Part shown: positions 22,372-33,230 of the stretch, piece after piece
Position numbering within the stretch: position 1 is the stretch's first letter
Layout of the letters: each line of letters opens with the position of its first letter
NCBI RefSeq assembly: GCF_900074925.1
Contig: NW_019716274.1
Location: 505,706-569,705, forward strand
Reading direction: 5' to 3'
Origin: Ramularia collo-cygni
Lineage: Eukaryota > Ascomycota > Dothideomycetes > Mycosphaerellales > Mycosphaerellaceae
DNA: 64,000 bases
Made by a program: the position numbers and the translations under genes
The notes under the pieces: model-generated
The model's input: only the letters and a program-made list of their open reading frames with translations
Told to the model about the DNA's origin: nothing
Databases searched by the model: none

Positions 22372-22957
22372 ATGTCTGTCACGCTGCAGACCACGCATGG
22401 CGACGTAAAAGTCGAGCTATTCTGCCAGGCGTGTCCAAAGACCACGTACAACTTCCTGGCATTATGTGCGAGCGGAGAGTATGATGGGTCGCCATTTCAT
22501 CGTCTAATACCCAACTGTACGTTGATTTATTGGGGTTGCTAGCATTCAATCTTTCTGGCCGACAGCTGCCTTCACGCACTGACACGAGTAGCAGGCTAAT
22601 GAGAGAGCAGTTATGATACAAGGTGGATCTCCAAGCTCAGGGAGCACTAAGGAGAGCAGGTCCGTGTACGGTGACATGTTCGAAGACGAGATCAAAACCT
22701 CACTGCGACATCACACCCGCGGCATCCTTTCCATGGCCAACAAAGGGCCCGCCACGAACGGCTCTCAATTCTTCGTCACGCTGGCTGCCGCTCCGCATCT
22801 TGACGGCAAGAACACTGCGTTTGGAAGGGTACTTGAGGGATGGGAGACACTGGACAAGATGGAGGCTGTTGCTGTGGATAAAAAGAACAGACCGCAGGAG
22901 GCCATTAAAATCAACAAAGTGCAAATACATGCAAATCCGTTGGCCGACGAGCGCTGA
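22372..22957 (+). CDS. cyp10: Cyclophilin, PPIL3 type (peptidyl-prolyl isomerase)
   Basis: Peptidyl-prolyl cis-trans isomerase that in other eukaryotes associates with the spliceosome. Two exons, 22372-22516 and 22611-22957, give 163 aa, the usual PPIL3 size (about 161). Opening MSVTLQTTHGDVKVELFCQ and CPKTTYNFLALCASGEYDG are typical of the short PPIL3 subfamily. The catalytic core FHR and F-M-I-Q-G-G is split by the 94-bp intron. GPATNGSQFFVTLAAAPHLD, NTAFGRVLEGW complete the fold. No targeting signal, so nuclear or cytosolic. The symbol follows fungal CYP10 naming for PPIL3. Confidence 0.92.
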
Positions 22958-23730
22958 AACCGTCAAACGAGGATATATGGTATTGATTGCATGGCCTCTG
23001 GGCTCTACAACGAAAGCTTGGAAAGTTGAGAGTAGCACGTGTCGTTTCAGGCAGAAGTACTGCTTGGAGAATCGATGCCATCGATGAGGCCTGAGNTTGA
23101 TCAACCAAGACACAGTTGTGAGCACAAATTAGCAAATCCTCTATCAAGCGATCGAGTGCTGACATCTTACAAGCTTGTGAGCGGGCATGATTGCCATGCT
23201 TCTCGATACCATCCTGAGTTCGAGGATCTCTCGCGAAGGTAGTAGGCAATTAGCTCTGCACCACCAGATAGGGTAGTTGCTCGAATGTCTGGCTCAGAAG
23301 AAGCCAGATAGATGCAAACGTGCAGTAAGTGGATGTCTACTGGCGTTGTGTCGCAGCGATCTCTCGTATCAACTTTGTCTTAGCGTAGAAACACACGTAG
23401 GTCGAGTCGGGTCGCTCCTGCCTCGTTTGTCTTCTGTTNTCAACTTCACCTTCACCTTAACAACCACATGCCCTCCGTCTCCATTCTCACCTCACGTCCA
23501 CACGACTTCCCGTGGAATACACACGCCACCAGACGCGACGTCCTCTCAATTTTCCGATTTGATCGTCACTCTCCCGCGAGGAGAATCCCCGCTGTCCCCG
23601 ACACACATCTCGACCGCGCACAACTTCAACGCGTCTTCTTCGCAGCACCACTCACCATCAAGNCCCGAAGCATACATCGCCCAATGCTCATCGCCCTTCC
23701 CTGATCCATCTCCCGCTCGTCATCTCCAAC
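22958..23730. other. Intergenic, no gene seen
   Basis: 773 bp between the cyclophilin and the zinc-motif gene. The last 250 bp are pyrimidine- and CA-rich, as expected of a fungal promoter or 5' leader. Three N bases. Confidence 0.5.
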
Positions 23731-25744
23731 ATGAGTGACCTTTGTCATAACTGCGGTAAGCTCCCCTGTCAGGCCTTGGACTCCACGCCGCGATTTCGAT
23801 CCAATTGCTAACAAGGCTCGACTCCAATCAGGCGATTGTCATCTTGGATCTAATCCGATGCCATGCCCGCAACCTCTCAACGAATGTATCATCTGCAGGA
23901 ACTACGGTATGCTGCGTGTTTATGATCACCTATTCGTGTCTTGTTTACTGAACTGTCGCGTGCAGGTCATACCTACAATTTCTGCCCGCTCAGTGTGAGA
24001 GTCATCGACAAGAACTATCAGTACTGGATGCTATGCCGTGAGTATTGAAAACTTGATTGCGACCGTGCCAGACGACCTTCTCCTAGCACGCAAGAGAGCT
24101 GCGCCATGCCACTATGCAGAGCCCCGCTAACAATGCAAATAGACAATTGCGATCGGTGGCACCTCCCGCGTCCGTGTGGATTCTCCTTGGTGACATGCCC
24201 AAAATGCCATCATGTCGGACATTTGCCGGCCTTTTGCCCGCTTCTTCCAGCCGCTCGCGTGCCGCCGTTAGGAGACTCTACGACACAGGGCCGACAACAA
24301 CCCCACAGCACCACGTATAGCAGAGACTCCGGAGCCCTCACCGGATCCGCCGAAGCCCACACACAGCTCAACTCCTCAACTGTGCCACCGAATCCGTACA
24401 TGCCACCGATCTCTAGCACTACCGGACAGCATCAAGGCGCCGCATCTTTTGGTCTTGCCACAATGTCGAGTCTGTATGACAACGTGCATGGTCAGCACCA
24501 CCAGAAGCAACCGAGACAGAACGCCGAGATGCAGACATTTCCAACCCCAATGCCATCGTCGGCAATCAAATCGACCTCTCTTGCTACCGGCGAAGACCCA
24601 TTTGTTGACTCTGTACCGAGGGATCAGTCGTCGGTCCCGCACGACCCCTACGGTACTCAGTCTCTCGGAAACGCTGCTGTAGAGCCAGAGACTGCAGAAT
24701 CTGGCGAGAAGTCCAAGCCTGTACGAAAGCCTCTCAGTAAAGCCACACCTTGTTATGCCTGTAAGTCCGAAACTAGTCCCTACTATCAAAGGATTCACTG
24801 ACTCTCTGTTCTCTCCCAGGCAAGAAGGCCAAGGTAAGTCGATGGCAGTCATCTTGAGATAAAGTTACAACACTGACTGTAAAGCAGAAGCGATGCAGAC
24901 ACTTGCAGACTGATGCCATGNACAGCACTTTGCCCGCAGCGGAGGTCGGAGAAGCCGAAACCGCGAAGACCACGGTTAAGAGACTCAAGCTTACCGTCAG
25001 TAACGACACGGCAGGTCAAGATCACGAGTATGTCCAGACAATGGCCGCTGGTGCTGGCCAGGAGAGCCAGGACAGTACAGTGCTACAAGACAGTGGAAGA
25101 AAAGACGCGAACAATACACACCAAGGCAACGGAGCAGTCTCCCACGGAAGCGATGTCACTTCAGGCTGGCTGCAGCAACCCGGTGATAACAGCATGCAAT
25201 CGTTCCTGCCAGCAATCAACACGAACGCAAACGCCACGAATGCGACCCAATCTCACAACCTTCCTCCACTCAGCGACGCTATGGCAGCCAGCATACTTTC
25301 GAACTACAACAATAACACGGGCACCTACATGGCGCACTCCCATCAAACGACTCCGTTTGCGAACAGTGGCAATGTGACGCATCAGTCACAATCTGTGGTT
25401 CTCGGCGATTCNCGGCCGATAGACGATCAATCATATGGGATGGCGCAGGCTGGTTTTCGCCGAGGTGGTGATGTCTTCACTTTCGACGACACCTCCAGGA
25501 TTGCCAGCTTCCGGGAGAACAAGCAAGACATGAACGTGCACTCAGTCACGGAGAGCCCTTCCGGCCAGATCCAATATGAACAGGCCTCGCCTGCGGTCAC
25601 GGATACGCCCGCCGAGACGGTGTCCACTGCGAAGCCCAAGAAAGTAGCATCGAAGAAGAAGGGTGGCGGCCGCAAGCAGAGTGAGTATATGTGATACTTT
25701 CCGTCAAATGGCACGAATGCTAACGAATCTTACCAGAGAAGTGA
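23731..25744 (+). CDS. Multi-zinc-motif protein: duplicated CCHC module plus half Zn2Cys6 motif
   Basis: Seven exons (23731-23755, 23832-23906, 23966-24037, 24143-24760, 24820-24833, 24888-25680, 25737-25744) sum to 534 aa in frame. The N terminus has two copies of one module: CHNC, a His about 4 residues on, a Cys-Pro segment, then a CCHC knuckle C-x2-C-x4-H-x4-C (CIICRNYGHTYNFC and CPKCHHVGHLPAFC), each ending in PL. Intron junctions cut the modules. After a Pro/Gln/Ser-rich linker comes CYACKKAKKRC, with the C-x2-C-x6-C spacing of the first half of a Gal4-type cluster; no second half follows. Four of its residues come from a 14-nt microexon (24820-24833). The rest is Asn/Gln/Thr-rich and ends in a basic tail (KPKKVASKKKGGGRKQKK). 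Probably a nuclear nucleic-acid-binding protein; no named family recognised. Confidence 0.75.
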
Positions 25745-26612
25745 TACGCGCTGATGGATCGCGAAGATTTGGACTCTGGTCAGAATCGTCCGCGAAACTC
25801 TGGCCGTGCTCTCACAGTGTATGATGCTATATGATGAGTGGAGTGTGTGGGAGAAGTGTCTTTGCATTATGGCAGAATGTCTGTACGCGTTCAAGCATGA
25901 TCGGCGAACGATATCCGGCGCGGATTTTATGGTGTGGAGGATGAGAGGATATGGCTTTGCACAATGGAGACTCGCGCATGATTCGGATGACACTTTGCTG
26001 TTCAGGTAGAAATTAGGAGTTAAGGTAGCTGTTCATTTTCTGGCGCGAACTGTTTGAGTTTGATCGTTGTCACAACCTTTATCGATCGACAACACATTGG
26101 CATACCGCGAAGATCTTGTATTATGCATAACGTATGATGAAGATTCGTTCATGCTTACTCTATCTATCGAGCCGCAAGAGTACTCCTCTACTACGTCAAA
26201 TCGTACAGGCAGATCAGAATGTGCTCCACCCGACCATGAAGGTACGTCGAGAGACGAGGGTATACAAGTCATCGCCGGAGAGCAACGGGCTGGGAAAATG
26301 CATTCGTAATGGGTATAATTGATCGTAATCTATTAACCTTTAATTTCAAACAGACACACAAAAGAAAAACAAAAGAGTCGCTATGCTAATCGTACAATTA
26401 TTCATAAACTCATGAATCATCACTTTCTCCCTCCCCACTCTTCCAAACGAGTCCGGCGAGGGGTTGAACTGGTATTGGCTCAGGAGGATGTGATTGTGGA
26501 ACAGCTGTGGGCTAGATACTTGAGCGCTGGCTTAGCCGGGAAAAACGTTCGAGGCGAATTTGGTATCATGGTGCGAAGAAAGGTGAGGTATCTCCAGAGC
26601 ATTGAGAGTCGT
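25745..26612. other. Convergent intergenic region, no gene seen
   Basis: Lies between the 3' ends of the zinc-motif gene and the allergen-like gene. AT-rich in its second half (about 26300-26410), consistent with 3' untranslated sequence. No recognisable coding frame. Confidence 0.5.
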
Positions 26613-27502
26613 TTAGTCCAAGATGCCGGCCTTGCCGTCACGGTCGGCGTCGGTCTTTGGGTTAAGCTTGTCCTTGAGAGATGGCTTCTCGTTATGGCTG
26701 GTGTGGGTGTTGGTGGTTGTGGTGGTGGAAGTTCCAGTCAATCCGGAGTGGTTGTTGGAGTGACCGGTGAGAGCACCTCCGACGGAGCGAGGCTCACCCT
26801 CGAAGCCATCGTAACGCTCCTCACGGCCGGTAAGAGCACCGCCCTGCTTCTTATAGTCTGCCATGGAGACGGCGGGAAGCTCAGAGGTGGCGTGGTGCTG
26901 GGCAGCGTTGTGGTGGACCTCGTGGATTGGCACGGTGGTGTGGACAACGTGAGGCTCAATGACCTGCTTGTCAACGACAGGCTGAATGGTTTCGTGGACG
27001 TGCTGTGGTTTTATTAGCAAGATCTAGAGGATCGTTTGTCGGAATGAGATACTAACGTGGTGGATGTGCTCTCCTGCAACGACAGGTGCCACAGTGCTAG
27101 TCTTCTCTGCCTGCTGGCGGGTGGTGGTGTCCTTGAACTGAGCGCGCTCTGCCGCCAAACGTCTCTCGTTCTCCTTCTCGTTGTCGTGGTTGATCTCGCG
27201 GTGCTCAACAGGCACAATGTTGTGGTGGTGAGTCTCTGGGAGAACCTGCTGGTCCTTGATAGGCTGAACTGAGGTGTGGTAGTGGTCCTGGTGAATCTCC
27301 TGGTCAACGGCGGCTGAGGGAATACAATCAGTGACTGGTCAATACGGCAGAGATCCAAAGACTACTCACTGGTGACGTTCTCGTGCTCCTTCTTGGTCAC
27401 AGTCTCGTGGGTCACTGCTGGGGCAACCTCCTCGTGAACGGTGGTGTCATGGTGGCCGGCCTTGTTCATGAAGCCTTTAACTGCTGCCTTTGCGGATTCC
27501 AT
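26613..27502 (-). CDS. Hydrophilic His-rich protein, fungal 'allergen'-like family
   Basis: Exons 27502-27370, 27313-27057 and 27002-26613 give 259 aa in frame. No signal peptide or membrane segment. The protein is very hydrophilic and rich in His, Thr, Glu and Lys. Recurring blocks include APAVTHETVTKKEHENV, QEIHQDHYH with PIKDQQVLPETHHH, and HVHETIQPVVDKQVIEPHVV then VPIHEVHHNAAQHH. The C-terminal part repeats GGALTG twice and is Thr-rich. Proteins like this are widespread in Pezizomycotina and are often database-labelled 'allergen', but no biochemical role is established; the composition suggests a stress-type hydrophilin. It shares a domain with the divergent gene at 29278-30711. That label is a family name only and says nothing on allergenicity here. 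Confidence 0.75.
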
Positions 27503-29277
27503 GGTGAAGTTGATTTGGTTGTTGGTTGTTGGTTTGCTTGTATGTGGAATTGGAGTGTTTGTAATGTAGTCGATGTTAATAGTGAGAGCATGAAGAAGCG
27601 GACGAGAATGACTATATGTACCAACCAACCTGATGGAAGCCCATGCCACGAGGATAACGTCACTCCCACGATGATGCGGTGGGAAGCAGGAAGCTGGCAG
27701 GGAAATGGTCTTGTCCAGCCAGTGCCGCTGTTCCACAACGATGATCAGCCACGATGCTTCAAGAGCCGCGGGCGGTGGGGCCTAGCTAAGCCACGAGTGC
27801 CCCACAGGTTCTTTCCAATACCGATGGCATGGCGAATTATTTGGAGGCGATGATGCAGTCGTTGTCGGAAGCGCGTCTATGCGACCAAGTTTCATGTGAG
27901 CTAGAGCAAGCTCTACGCAACCATGCCGCACCAAGTTGCTCATTGAAGCACTGATCGTCGTGGGCTGTGTCTTACAGTCTTATTGCAATTTGCACAGCTG
28001 CCCATTGTTGCCGTACTTTCGCTTGGCGCTTGATTGGGAATGAGAGGAGGTGAAATTGAGAATGTCGTGTCGTGACAATTGAAGCCTGCGGCGATCAGTG
28101 CAGGGCAGGCCTGTCGTGCATCTGCCCAGCTCCTCGGTACGCATCGATTGTACCCACCTTCTTTCGTCCTCTCCACGTTGTACCCAGCTCCCTCACATGG
28201 ATGATGCGCTTGATACCATCAAGCACACCCCAAGCCCTTCGGTGCCAGCGAACGAGAGCGACGTGTCGATGACCATGCGAAGCAGGCAGACCCACAGATG
28301 ACGTTGGGGTTCCACTTCCGCGAGCTCCGAACGAAGGAGCTCGATAGGGTTTGGTAGCTCGAGATCTAAAGAGATCTTCCGCCCAGACTCACCCAGACCA
28401 GACCGACCTGTCGTACGAAGACTGCCCATTCAATCCGCTGCGGCTTACGCGACTTTGACGCCGCCTTCAACACGTATCACAAGCAGCATGCGTACGGCTT
28501 CGGAGGCAGCCCCGCGGTAGAGCACAAGGTGAGATCTGTGGCGCTCTATAAGCTCACCATCATCGTCATGGAGGCTGCTACTTGGGCGTCTACATGCCGG
28601 ATTTGAGCATAGACTTTCGCAATGCGGACTACTTCCCACTTGCGACGGCACCTGTGGGAGACACGTGGCCGTCAAGTGAAGATGAGGGTGTGAGAAGGAT
28701 CTCCAACGGCTTCTGCCAGCCAACGATCTGCTCTCAATGATGACGCAAGAAGAGTGCTCCATGCAGTCAGCAAGCGAGGACGCTGTGGCTGTTCCATGCT
28801 ACCATGTCTCTGCTGCCCCATTCCCGACAACGCAAGCACGCTTGGTAGAGGCATTGCCAATCAGACGTCTTCCTGCCCGCGGGGTCCTCACGGTGGAGCC
28901 GAGTGTTTCAAAGGCGGGACAAGCGCGAGCGCAGTGACGGCCGGCAGCNAAGCATCCGCAAAGACCGCCAGAGCTCCGCGGTGCGTGCATCCAGGCGAGC
29001 TTCACTGTATTGTATTGTATTCAGGCAGTACTGCATGGCATTAGAGGTACATGTCCCTAGCGGTGCTAAAAATACCACTATAGAATGTCAATGGCTGACT
29101 CGACTCCCCAGCGGCAGGCCATTCGGAAATCTTGCCCCGAGTCGAACACTCGGCGTCGTACCATACCTAACAAACACCTTCGTTAGACTTAAACCAAGGC
29201 TCCGTGCTGTTGTAAGTTTGCAAGTCGAACGGGCCGCCGTCAAATTGAGACATCGGAGGAATCTTTTGCCAGTTCAG
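27503..29277. other. Divergent promoter region, no gene seen
   Basis: 1.8 kb between two divergent genes whose proteins share a domain. A TATA-like ACATATAG on the minus strand near 27610 could serve the allergen-like gene. Short frames (for example minus 27940-28176) show no recognisable domain. One N near 28950. Confidence 0.45.
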
Positions 29278-30711
29278 ATGACGTCGAAGAGTAAATGGGA
29301 GGCCGCGACGCATGTTGACAATCATGCGCGTGTGGGTGCGACATCCAAACGCCCGGGTGCAAGTAGTGAGATTCAACAACGACCAGTGCAAGGATCGAAG
29401 CCCTTGCCGGCATACTCTCTGTTTGGCCCATCACACGATCCCTATTCCGAAGCTGTTGCAGACTGGAACATTGGGCATCATCCCCAGCAGATAGGAGCAG
29501 CAACATACCGAGCATCACTAGACACTCCCCAGGGACGACAGCTTCCACGGGAGGCAAACAGAAGACATTCATTGTCGCACAAGTCCGCCGCACCCAATTC
29601 ACGTCATACGGGCAGCCTCATGGGTCTCTTCAGGAGAAGTCACGACAAAGAGCGGAAGCTCAAGTCATCGCACGAGGACAATAAGCCAGTTCCGTCAGCG
29701 TCAGTGTCCAATGGAGAAAGCTCACACAGCCGCAATGTAGCAGAATACTCAACCGAGCGACCAAATGGAGGTTCCAACCACGCGCCGGACGTCGCCAGAT
29801 CTGAAAAAGCCGAGGCAAGTCCTCATGATTCTGGAATACACAGTGAGCTAGGCCGCGAGCGAGGATACCTACTCCGAGACTCCTCTCAACCCGTCGACTT
29901 GACCGGAATCGTCGACCTCTCCCACACCGAAGACACCGGCGTATCGATCACCTACGCCCCAGAAGTCACCCACGAGACACGATACATCAGCACCGAAGAA
30001 GTCATCCAAGAAGTCATAACCCGCGAAATCCACAACCACGACATTTACCACCGCGTCCTCCCAATTCTCGATTATGAAGTCCTACCACCCAGACATTTCA
30101 TCCCGGGAGAAGTCGGAGAAGATGGAGGGACAGCAGGCTTGATAGAAATTTCAGCAGATCAAATCCCAATCAGCACAAGAGGTTTGGATATTCAAGCAGC
30201 GATCGCCAACGCCATGTCGAATATGATGCCTAGAGTGCAACATCCAGTTCCCGCGAGACAGTTCACGGCGAGAAAGTTTGAGGGTACGGAGGGGGATTAC
30301 AAAGAATCCATCACCTCGGAAGGATTCAAGCGAACGGAAACATGGTGGGTGCATCCCCCTACTTTGGAGACAGACCCCGAGAGGACTGGACCGACGCTTC
30401 CATTTCATTTACATTCCGAAACGAGAGATTTGGATGGTTTTCGAGATGGCGTGCTGGATCGATCGAGTGATCCCAGGCAGTATCAGATCCTTCATAGTGA
30501 TGATCCTAGTAGAGCGGGTGTGATGAAGATGAGATTTCCCCCTCCGAGAGGGGCTTCGTTGGGGAAAACTTCCGTTGCCGGAGTCGCTGCTACTACGGCG
30601 GCGGCGGAGCCGGTGGTTTTGCCTGTGAGGTTGGTGGGCAGGGCAAGCGAGGGAGGGAACAAGAAGGGGGACGGAAAGAAGGGGGATGGGGTGGTTGGTG
30701 TTGCTATGTAA
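29278..30711 (+). CDS. Uncharacterised protein with APxVTHET / REIHNHDIYH domain
   Basis: 477-aa single-exon protein from the ATG at 29278; the frame is open upstream without another convincing start. Residues 1-195 are low-complexity and Ser/His/Lys-rich. A conserved core of about 60 residues follows, with APEVTHETRYISTEEVIQEV, TREIHNHDIYHRVLPILDYE and VLPPRHFIPGE, then a second ordered region holding EGFKRTETWWVHPP and a Gly/Lys-rich tail. The core is recognisable in many filamentous-fungal hypothetical proteins but has no known function. It aligns with the first repeat block of the divergently transcribed allergen-like gene. No signal peptide or membrane helix. Confidence 0.75.
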   Translation: MTSKSKWEAATHVDNHARVGATSKRPGASSEIQQRPVQGSKPLPAYSLFGPSHDPYSEAVADWNIGHHPQQIGAATYRASLDTPQGRQLPREANRRHSLSHKSAAPNSRHTGSLMGLFRRSHDKERKLKSSHEDNKPVPSASVSNGESSHSRNVAEYSTERPNGGSNHAPDVARSEKAEASPHDSGIHSELGRERGYLLRDSSQPVDLTGIVDLSHTEDTGVSITYAPEVTHETRYISTEEVIQEVITREIHNHDIYHRVLPILDYEVLPPRHFIPGEVGEDGGTAGLIEISADQIPISTRGLDIQAAIANAMSNMMPRVQHPVPARQFTARKFEGTEGDYKESITSEGFKRTETWWVHPPTLETDPERTGPTLPFHLHSETRDLDGFRDGVLDRSSDPRQYQILHSDDPSRAGVMKMRFPPPRGASLGKTSVAGVAATTAAAEPVVLPVRLVGRASEGGNKKGDGKKGDGVVGVAM

Positions 30712-31543
30712 AATGGGAAAGAAATGGGGGTGGAGGAAGAGGAAGAATGTATATATATGTATACTTGAGATTTTGCTATGCGTTTCAGCACGAGGGCGCT
30801 TTCTAATTCTCTTTTCGATGGGGAAATGAGATGGCAGAGGATAGGATAGGACAGGACATGATAGTTCTGTACAGCATTGCTACGAGCGAGCGAAAAGGTT
30901 CTTTTTTTGCAGGTGCCGTGCTGTTCTTGCAAATTTAGTTGTAAATAAGGCAAAACAGCCATTATCAAAATATATTGTCTTGTTATCTTTCTTCTAGACC
31001 TAAATATATATATACAATTAGTTCATCCTGCAAATACGATTTCTCATCTAGGAACGAACCATTTTAAGAGAATAGGTAGATAGGTAGATTTGAGGTCCAA
31101 AAAGAACTACTTCGAATCCTCCACACACCCTTGTCAACTTGACCCAATTCCCTGGGTCAGTTCATCTGGATCATCCCGCGATCGGTCGGGACAAGACAAC
31201 CTAGACGGGAATCCTTTCGTTGGCGCCAATACCGGGTTAGAATTGCTTGTATACCCAGTTTGCCTACGACACGTTTTTTCTCTTACTCTAGGCAGCAGTA
31301 TATAGCTCATCGTCTAGACAATAGCAGTTCATTCGTCAGCCAATAGAAAATGGGAGCTCGCTGCACTTTCATTCACTTGACGCTATCTTAAGCTCTATTG
31401 TTGTGACTAAAAGCATTAGTCATCACCATGAAATAGCCTCTACCCGTGGGAAATTGCTCCTGTCTGTCATAAGCTTGACTGTTTGTGATCGCGTGGGTTG
31501 GAACCCTGGGTTTTGTACGATAAACTCTGTGACGCAGCTGCCA
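30712..31543. other. Convergent intergenic region, no gene seen
   Basis: Between two 3' ends. AT-rich with short TA runs (around 30750-30765 and 31000-31015), as in 3' untranslated sequence. No coding frame recognised. Confidence 0.5.
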
Positions 31544-32153
31544 CTACATTGTCAGACTCACTACTGAATACACTTCGTTCCATCGACAAGCCTCCTCAAC
31601 ATCTTCAATCCAGTCCTCCACCAAAGTCGGACAGTTCCCAGGCCTATCCAGAATCCGCTTCTTCGCTTCAAATTCCAAAATCGGATCCAATTCCTCCCCG
31701 CTGACCACGGCCATGACAATTCTTGATACCCTCTGCCGCTCATACTGCTGACGTCGAGATGTGTTGCTACGAGCCGCAAGCTTCGTGAGAACTGAACGCT
31801 GCATAGAACTTCTCTCTTGATCCGATGCGGACTGCCATTCTTCCAGGTTTGTCAGATAGCCCAAAACTTGCAACTCACGATATTTCTTCAAGTATGGTTT
31901 TGGAGCACCACGTAGAGGCTCCAGAGCGACGTTCATTTCTTTTTCGTATTCCACTCGCTTGAGCTTCCATGCCGCACGGTCGCGCCAGCTCTTCGTGGCA
32001 ATGTCTGGAGGAAGAAGCAAGTGAACCTTCTTCTCTCTATTCCTGTAGAGTCGAGTTAGAGCTTATGTTTGTCAGGCGTTCGAGGCTTGCGTACTCAGAA
32101 AGCGCTTGATGTATCTTTGTCGTTGTCCTTAAAGTAGAAGGTGGGCCTGACAT
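31544..32153 (-). CDS. Orphan protein A (AWKLKR / EEWQSAS family)
   Basis: Two exons, 32153-32095 and 32042-31544, join across a 52-bp intron to 185 aa. No known domain. It is mostly helical, basic in the middle, and has three blocks: RAAWKLKR near residue 45, LEEWQSASDQERSSMQRSVLTKL split over residues about 90-115, and DPILEFEAKKRILD near 145. The C terminus contains TLVEDWIEDVEEA. The first three blocks recur in the broken gene at 49126-49694, with the intron at the equivalent place, so the two are paralogs. The C-terminal VEDW motif resembles two more small genes at 51.2-52.5 kb. Function unknown. Confidence 0.7.
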
Positions 32154-32507
32154 TTTGACCATCGTTGCGGAAGAGTTTATGCGGCGAAATCCACGACTTT
32201 GCAGTACAATTGTGAAAGTAGATCATGGCGGTGGTGCTTTTGTAAGGCCAATAGCTGCACGAGATAGGTGACAGCGTGTGATGAAGTAGTGAATAGATGA
32301 AGAAGCAGTCTGCTGGTCTTCTGTCATTCGGCAATATGGAAAACGCCCGCTTACATTGTTTCAATTCGACAAAAATTCCACATTGAAGCCCACGCAGAAT
32401 ACGCTTCTCAGCGTTGGAGATGTGTGTCTTAATCCTTCAATTCGAGCAGTCCTTCGTGGGCGAGTAAGGAACACGGCTCCAACGTTGTCCTCGGCCAAGT
32501 TTCCACA
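32154..32507. other. Short intergenic interval
   Basis: 354 bp between two orphan genes transcribed in the same direction. No feature recognised. Confidence 0.45.
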
Positions 32508-33230
32508 TCAAAGCACACGCCGAATCCACCTTTCAATGTTTGACATGTGCGGCTTCGTATTCCGACCTGGATTGTCTTCCGAGGGTATGTAAGTATTATG
32601 GCTTCGATCCCCGCCTCCATCTGCCGACCAGGACTGACGCATGGGCCTCCTCTGGTCGTAACGTCCTGGAATGCTCATGTTCTCCATTCGGCTTGAAAGG
32701 AAGTCGTTCTCTCGATATGGCTCCCCGCCTCTTCGCCATTTTCCTTCTCTGATACGACTTGGGCTGCGTCTTGGACTGCGTTCCGGACTACGATCTGGCC
32801 TGCGTCTCGGGCTACGACTCGGACTCCGACTTGGACTAGGGCTGAACGGTCGCCTCAACACAGTACTTGGTCTCGGATGACTAAATCCCTGCCTCTCATC
32901 AATGGCATCGTAGATTTGCTGACGCCGAACCTTCCACGCCTGCTGTCGTTCCCAGGATGTCGCAGTGGACGAGGCAGAGGATGATCGTCGCAGTCCCTCG
33001 CCGGATCTTGAGAATTCGCTACCGGTATTAGTAAAATCGAAACGGACCCATCGACGTCGTGGTTGCTGAGGATTGCTATGAATCGAGTGTCAGTGCAAAT
33101 TTCCTCTGTGCTCGATCATGCGCGCATACCCGCCCGACAGTCGGAGCTTCTCTCTTCGTCTCTCTGTGGCTCTTCGCTTGTGGCTGTTTTTGAGCGCTGG
33201 GCGCAGCGGATAGTTGATATCGGGACTCAT
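32508..33230 (-). CDS. Arg/Ser-repeat orphan protein
   Basis: Exons 33230-33130 and 33075-32508 join in frame to 222 aa starting MSPDINYPLRPALKNSHKRR. The frame is also open about 57 codons further upstream, to a stop near 33402, so an earlier spliced start is possible. Features: a basic N terminus, RRWVRFDF (fits the RVxF docking motif for PP1 phosphatase, [KR]-x-V-x-F), SWERQQAWKVRRQQ, then an RS domain with SPSRSPSRSPRRRPDRSPER and RSPSR. The C terminus is Arg/Gly/Asp-rich and ends MSNIERWIRRVL. RS domains occur in splicing-related proteins, but there is no RRM, so a splicing role is only a guess. The AWKVRR block resembles AWKLKR of its neighbour. Confidence 0.6.
32752..32845. repeat. Degenerate short tandem repeat coding RS dipeptides
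   Basis: Imperfect 6- and 12-bp iterations (plus-strand units like GGACTGCGTCTT, GGACTACGATCT, GGACTCCGACTT) that code on the minus strand for the SPSRSP-type repeat. Likely expanded by slippage within the coding sequence. Confidence 0.6.

Noticed and set aside
26412..27017. 201-aa plus-strand open frame
   Set aside because: It is the antisense of the allergen-like gene, whose minus-strand exons have matched splice sites and family blocks; the plus frame is Val/Gly/Leu-biased as expected of a shadow.
27940..28176. Possible small metallothionein (ATGGGCAGCTGTGCAAATTGC) on the minus strand
   Set aside because: Only two early Cys; neither the direct frame nor plausible splicing gives further Cys-x-Cys motifs.
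29110..29200. tRNA-like T arm on the minus strand (CCGAG-TGTTCGA-CTCGG)
   Set aside because: The rest does not fold into a cloverleaf: the acceptor ends pair over only four bases and no D or anticodon arm fits.
32671..32880. LGLRLGLRSG repeat frame on the plus strand
   Set aside because: Reverse strand of the RS repeat; the minus-strand frame has the spliced exon and a sensible protein.
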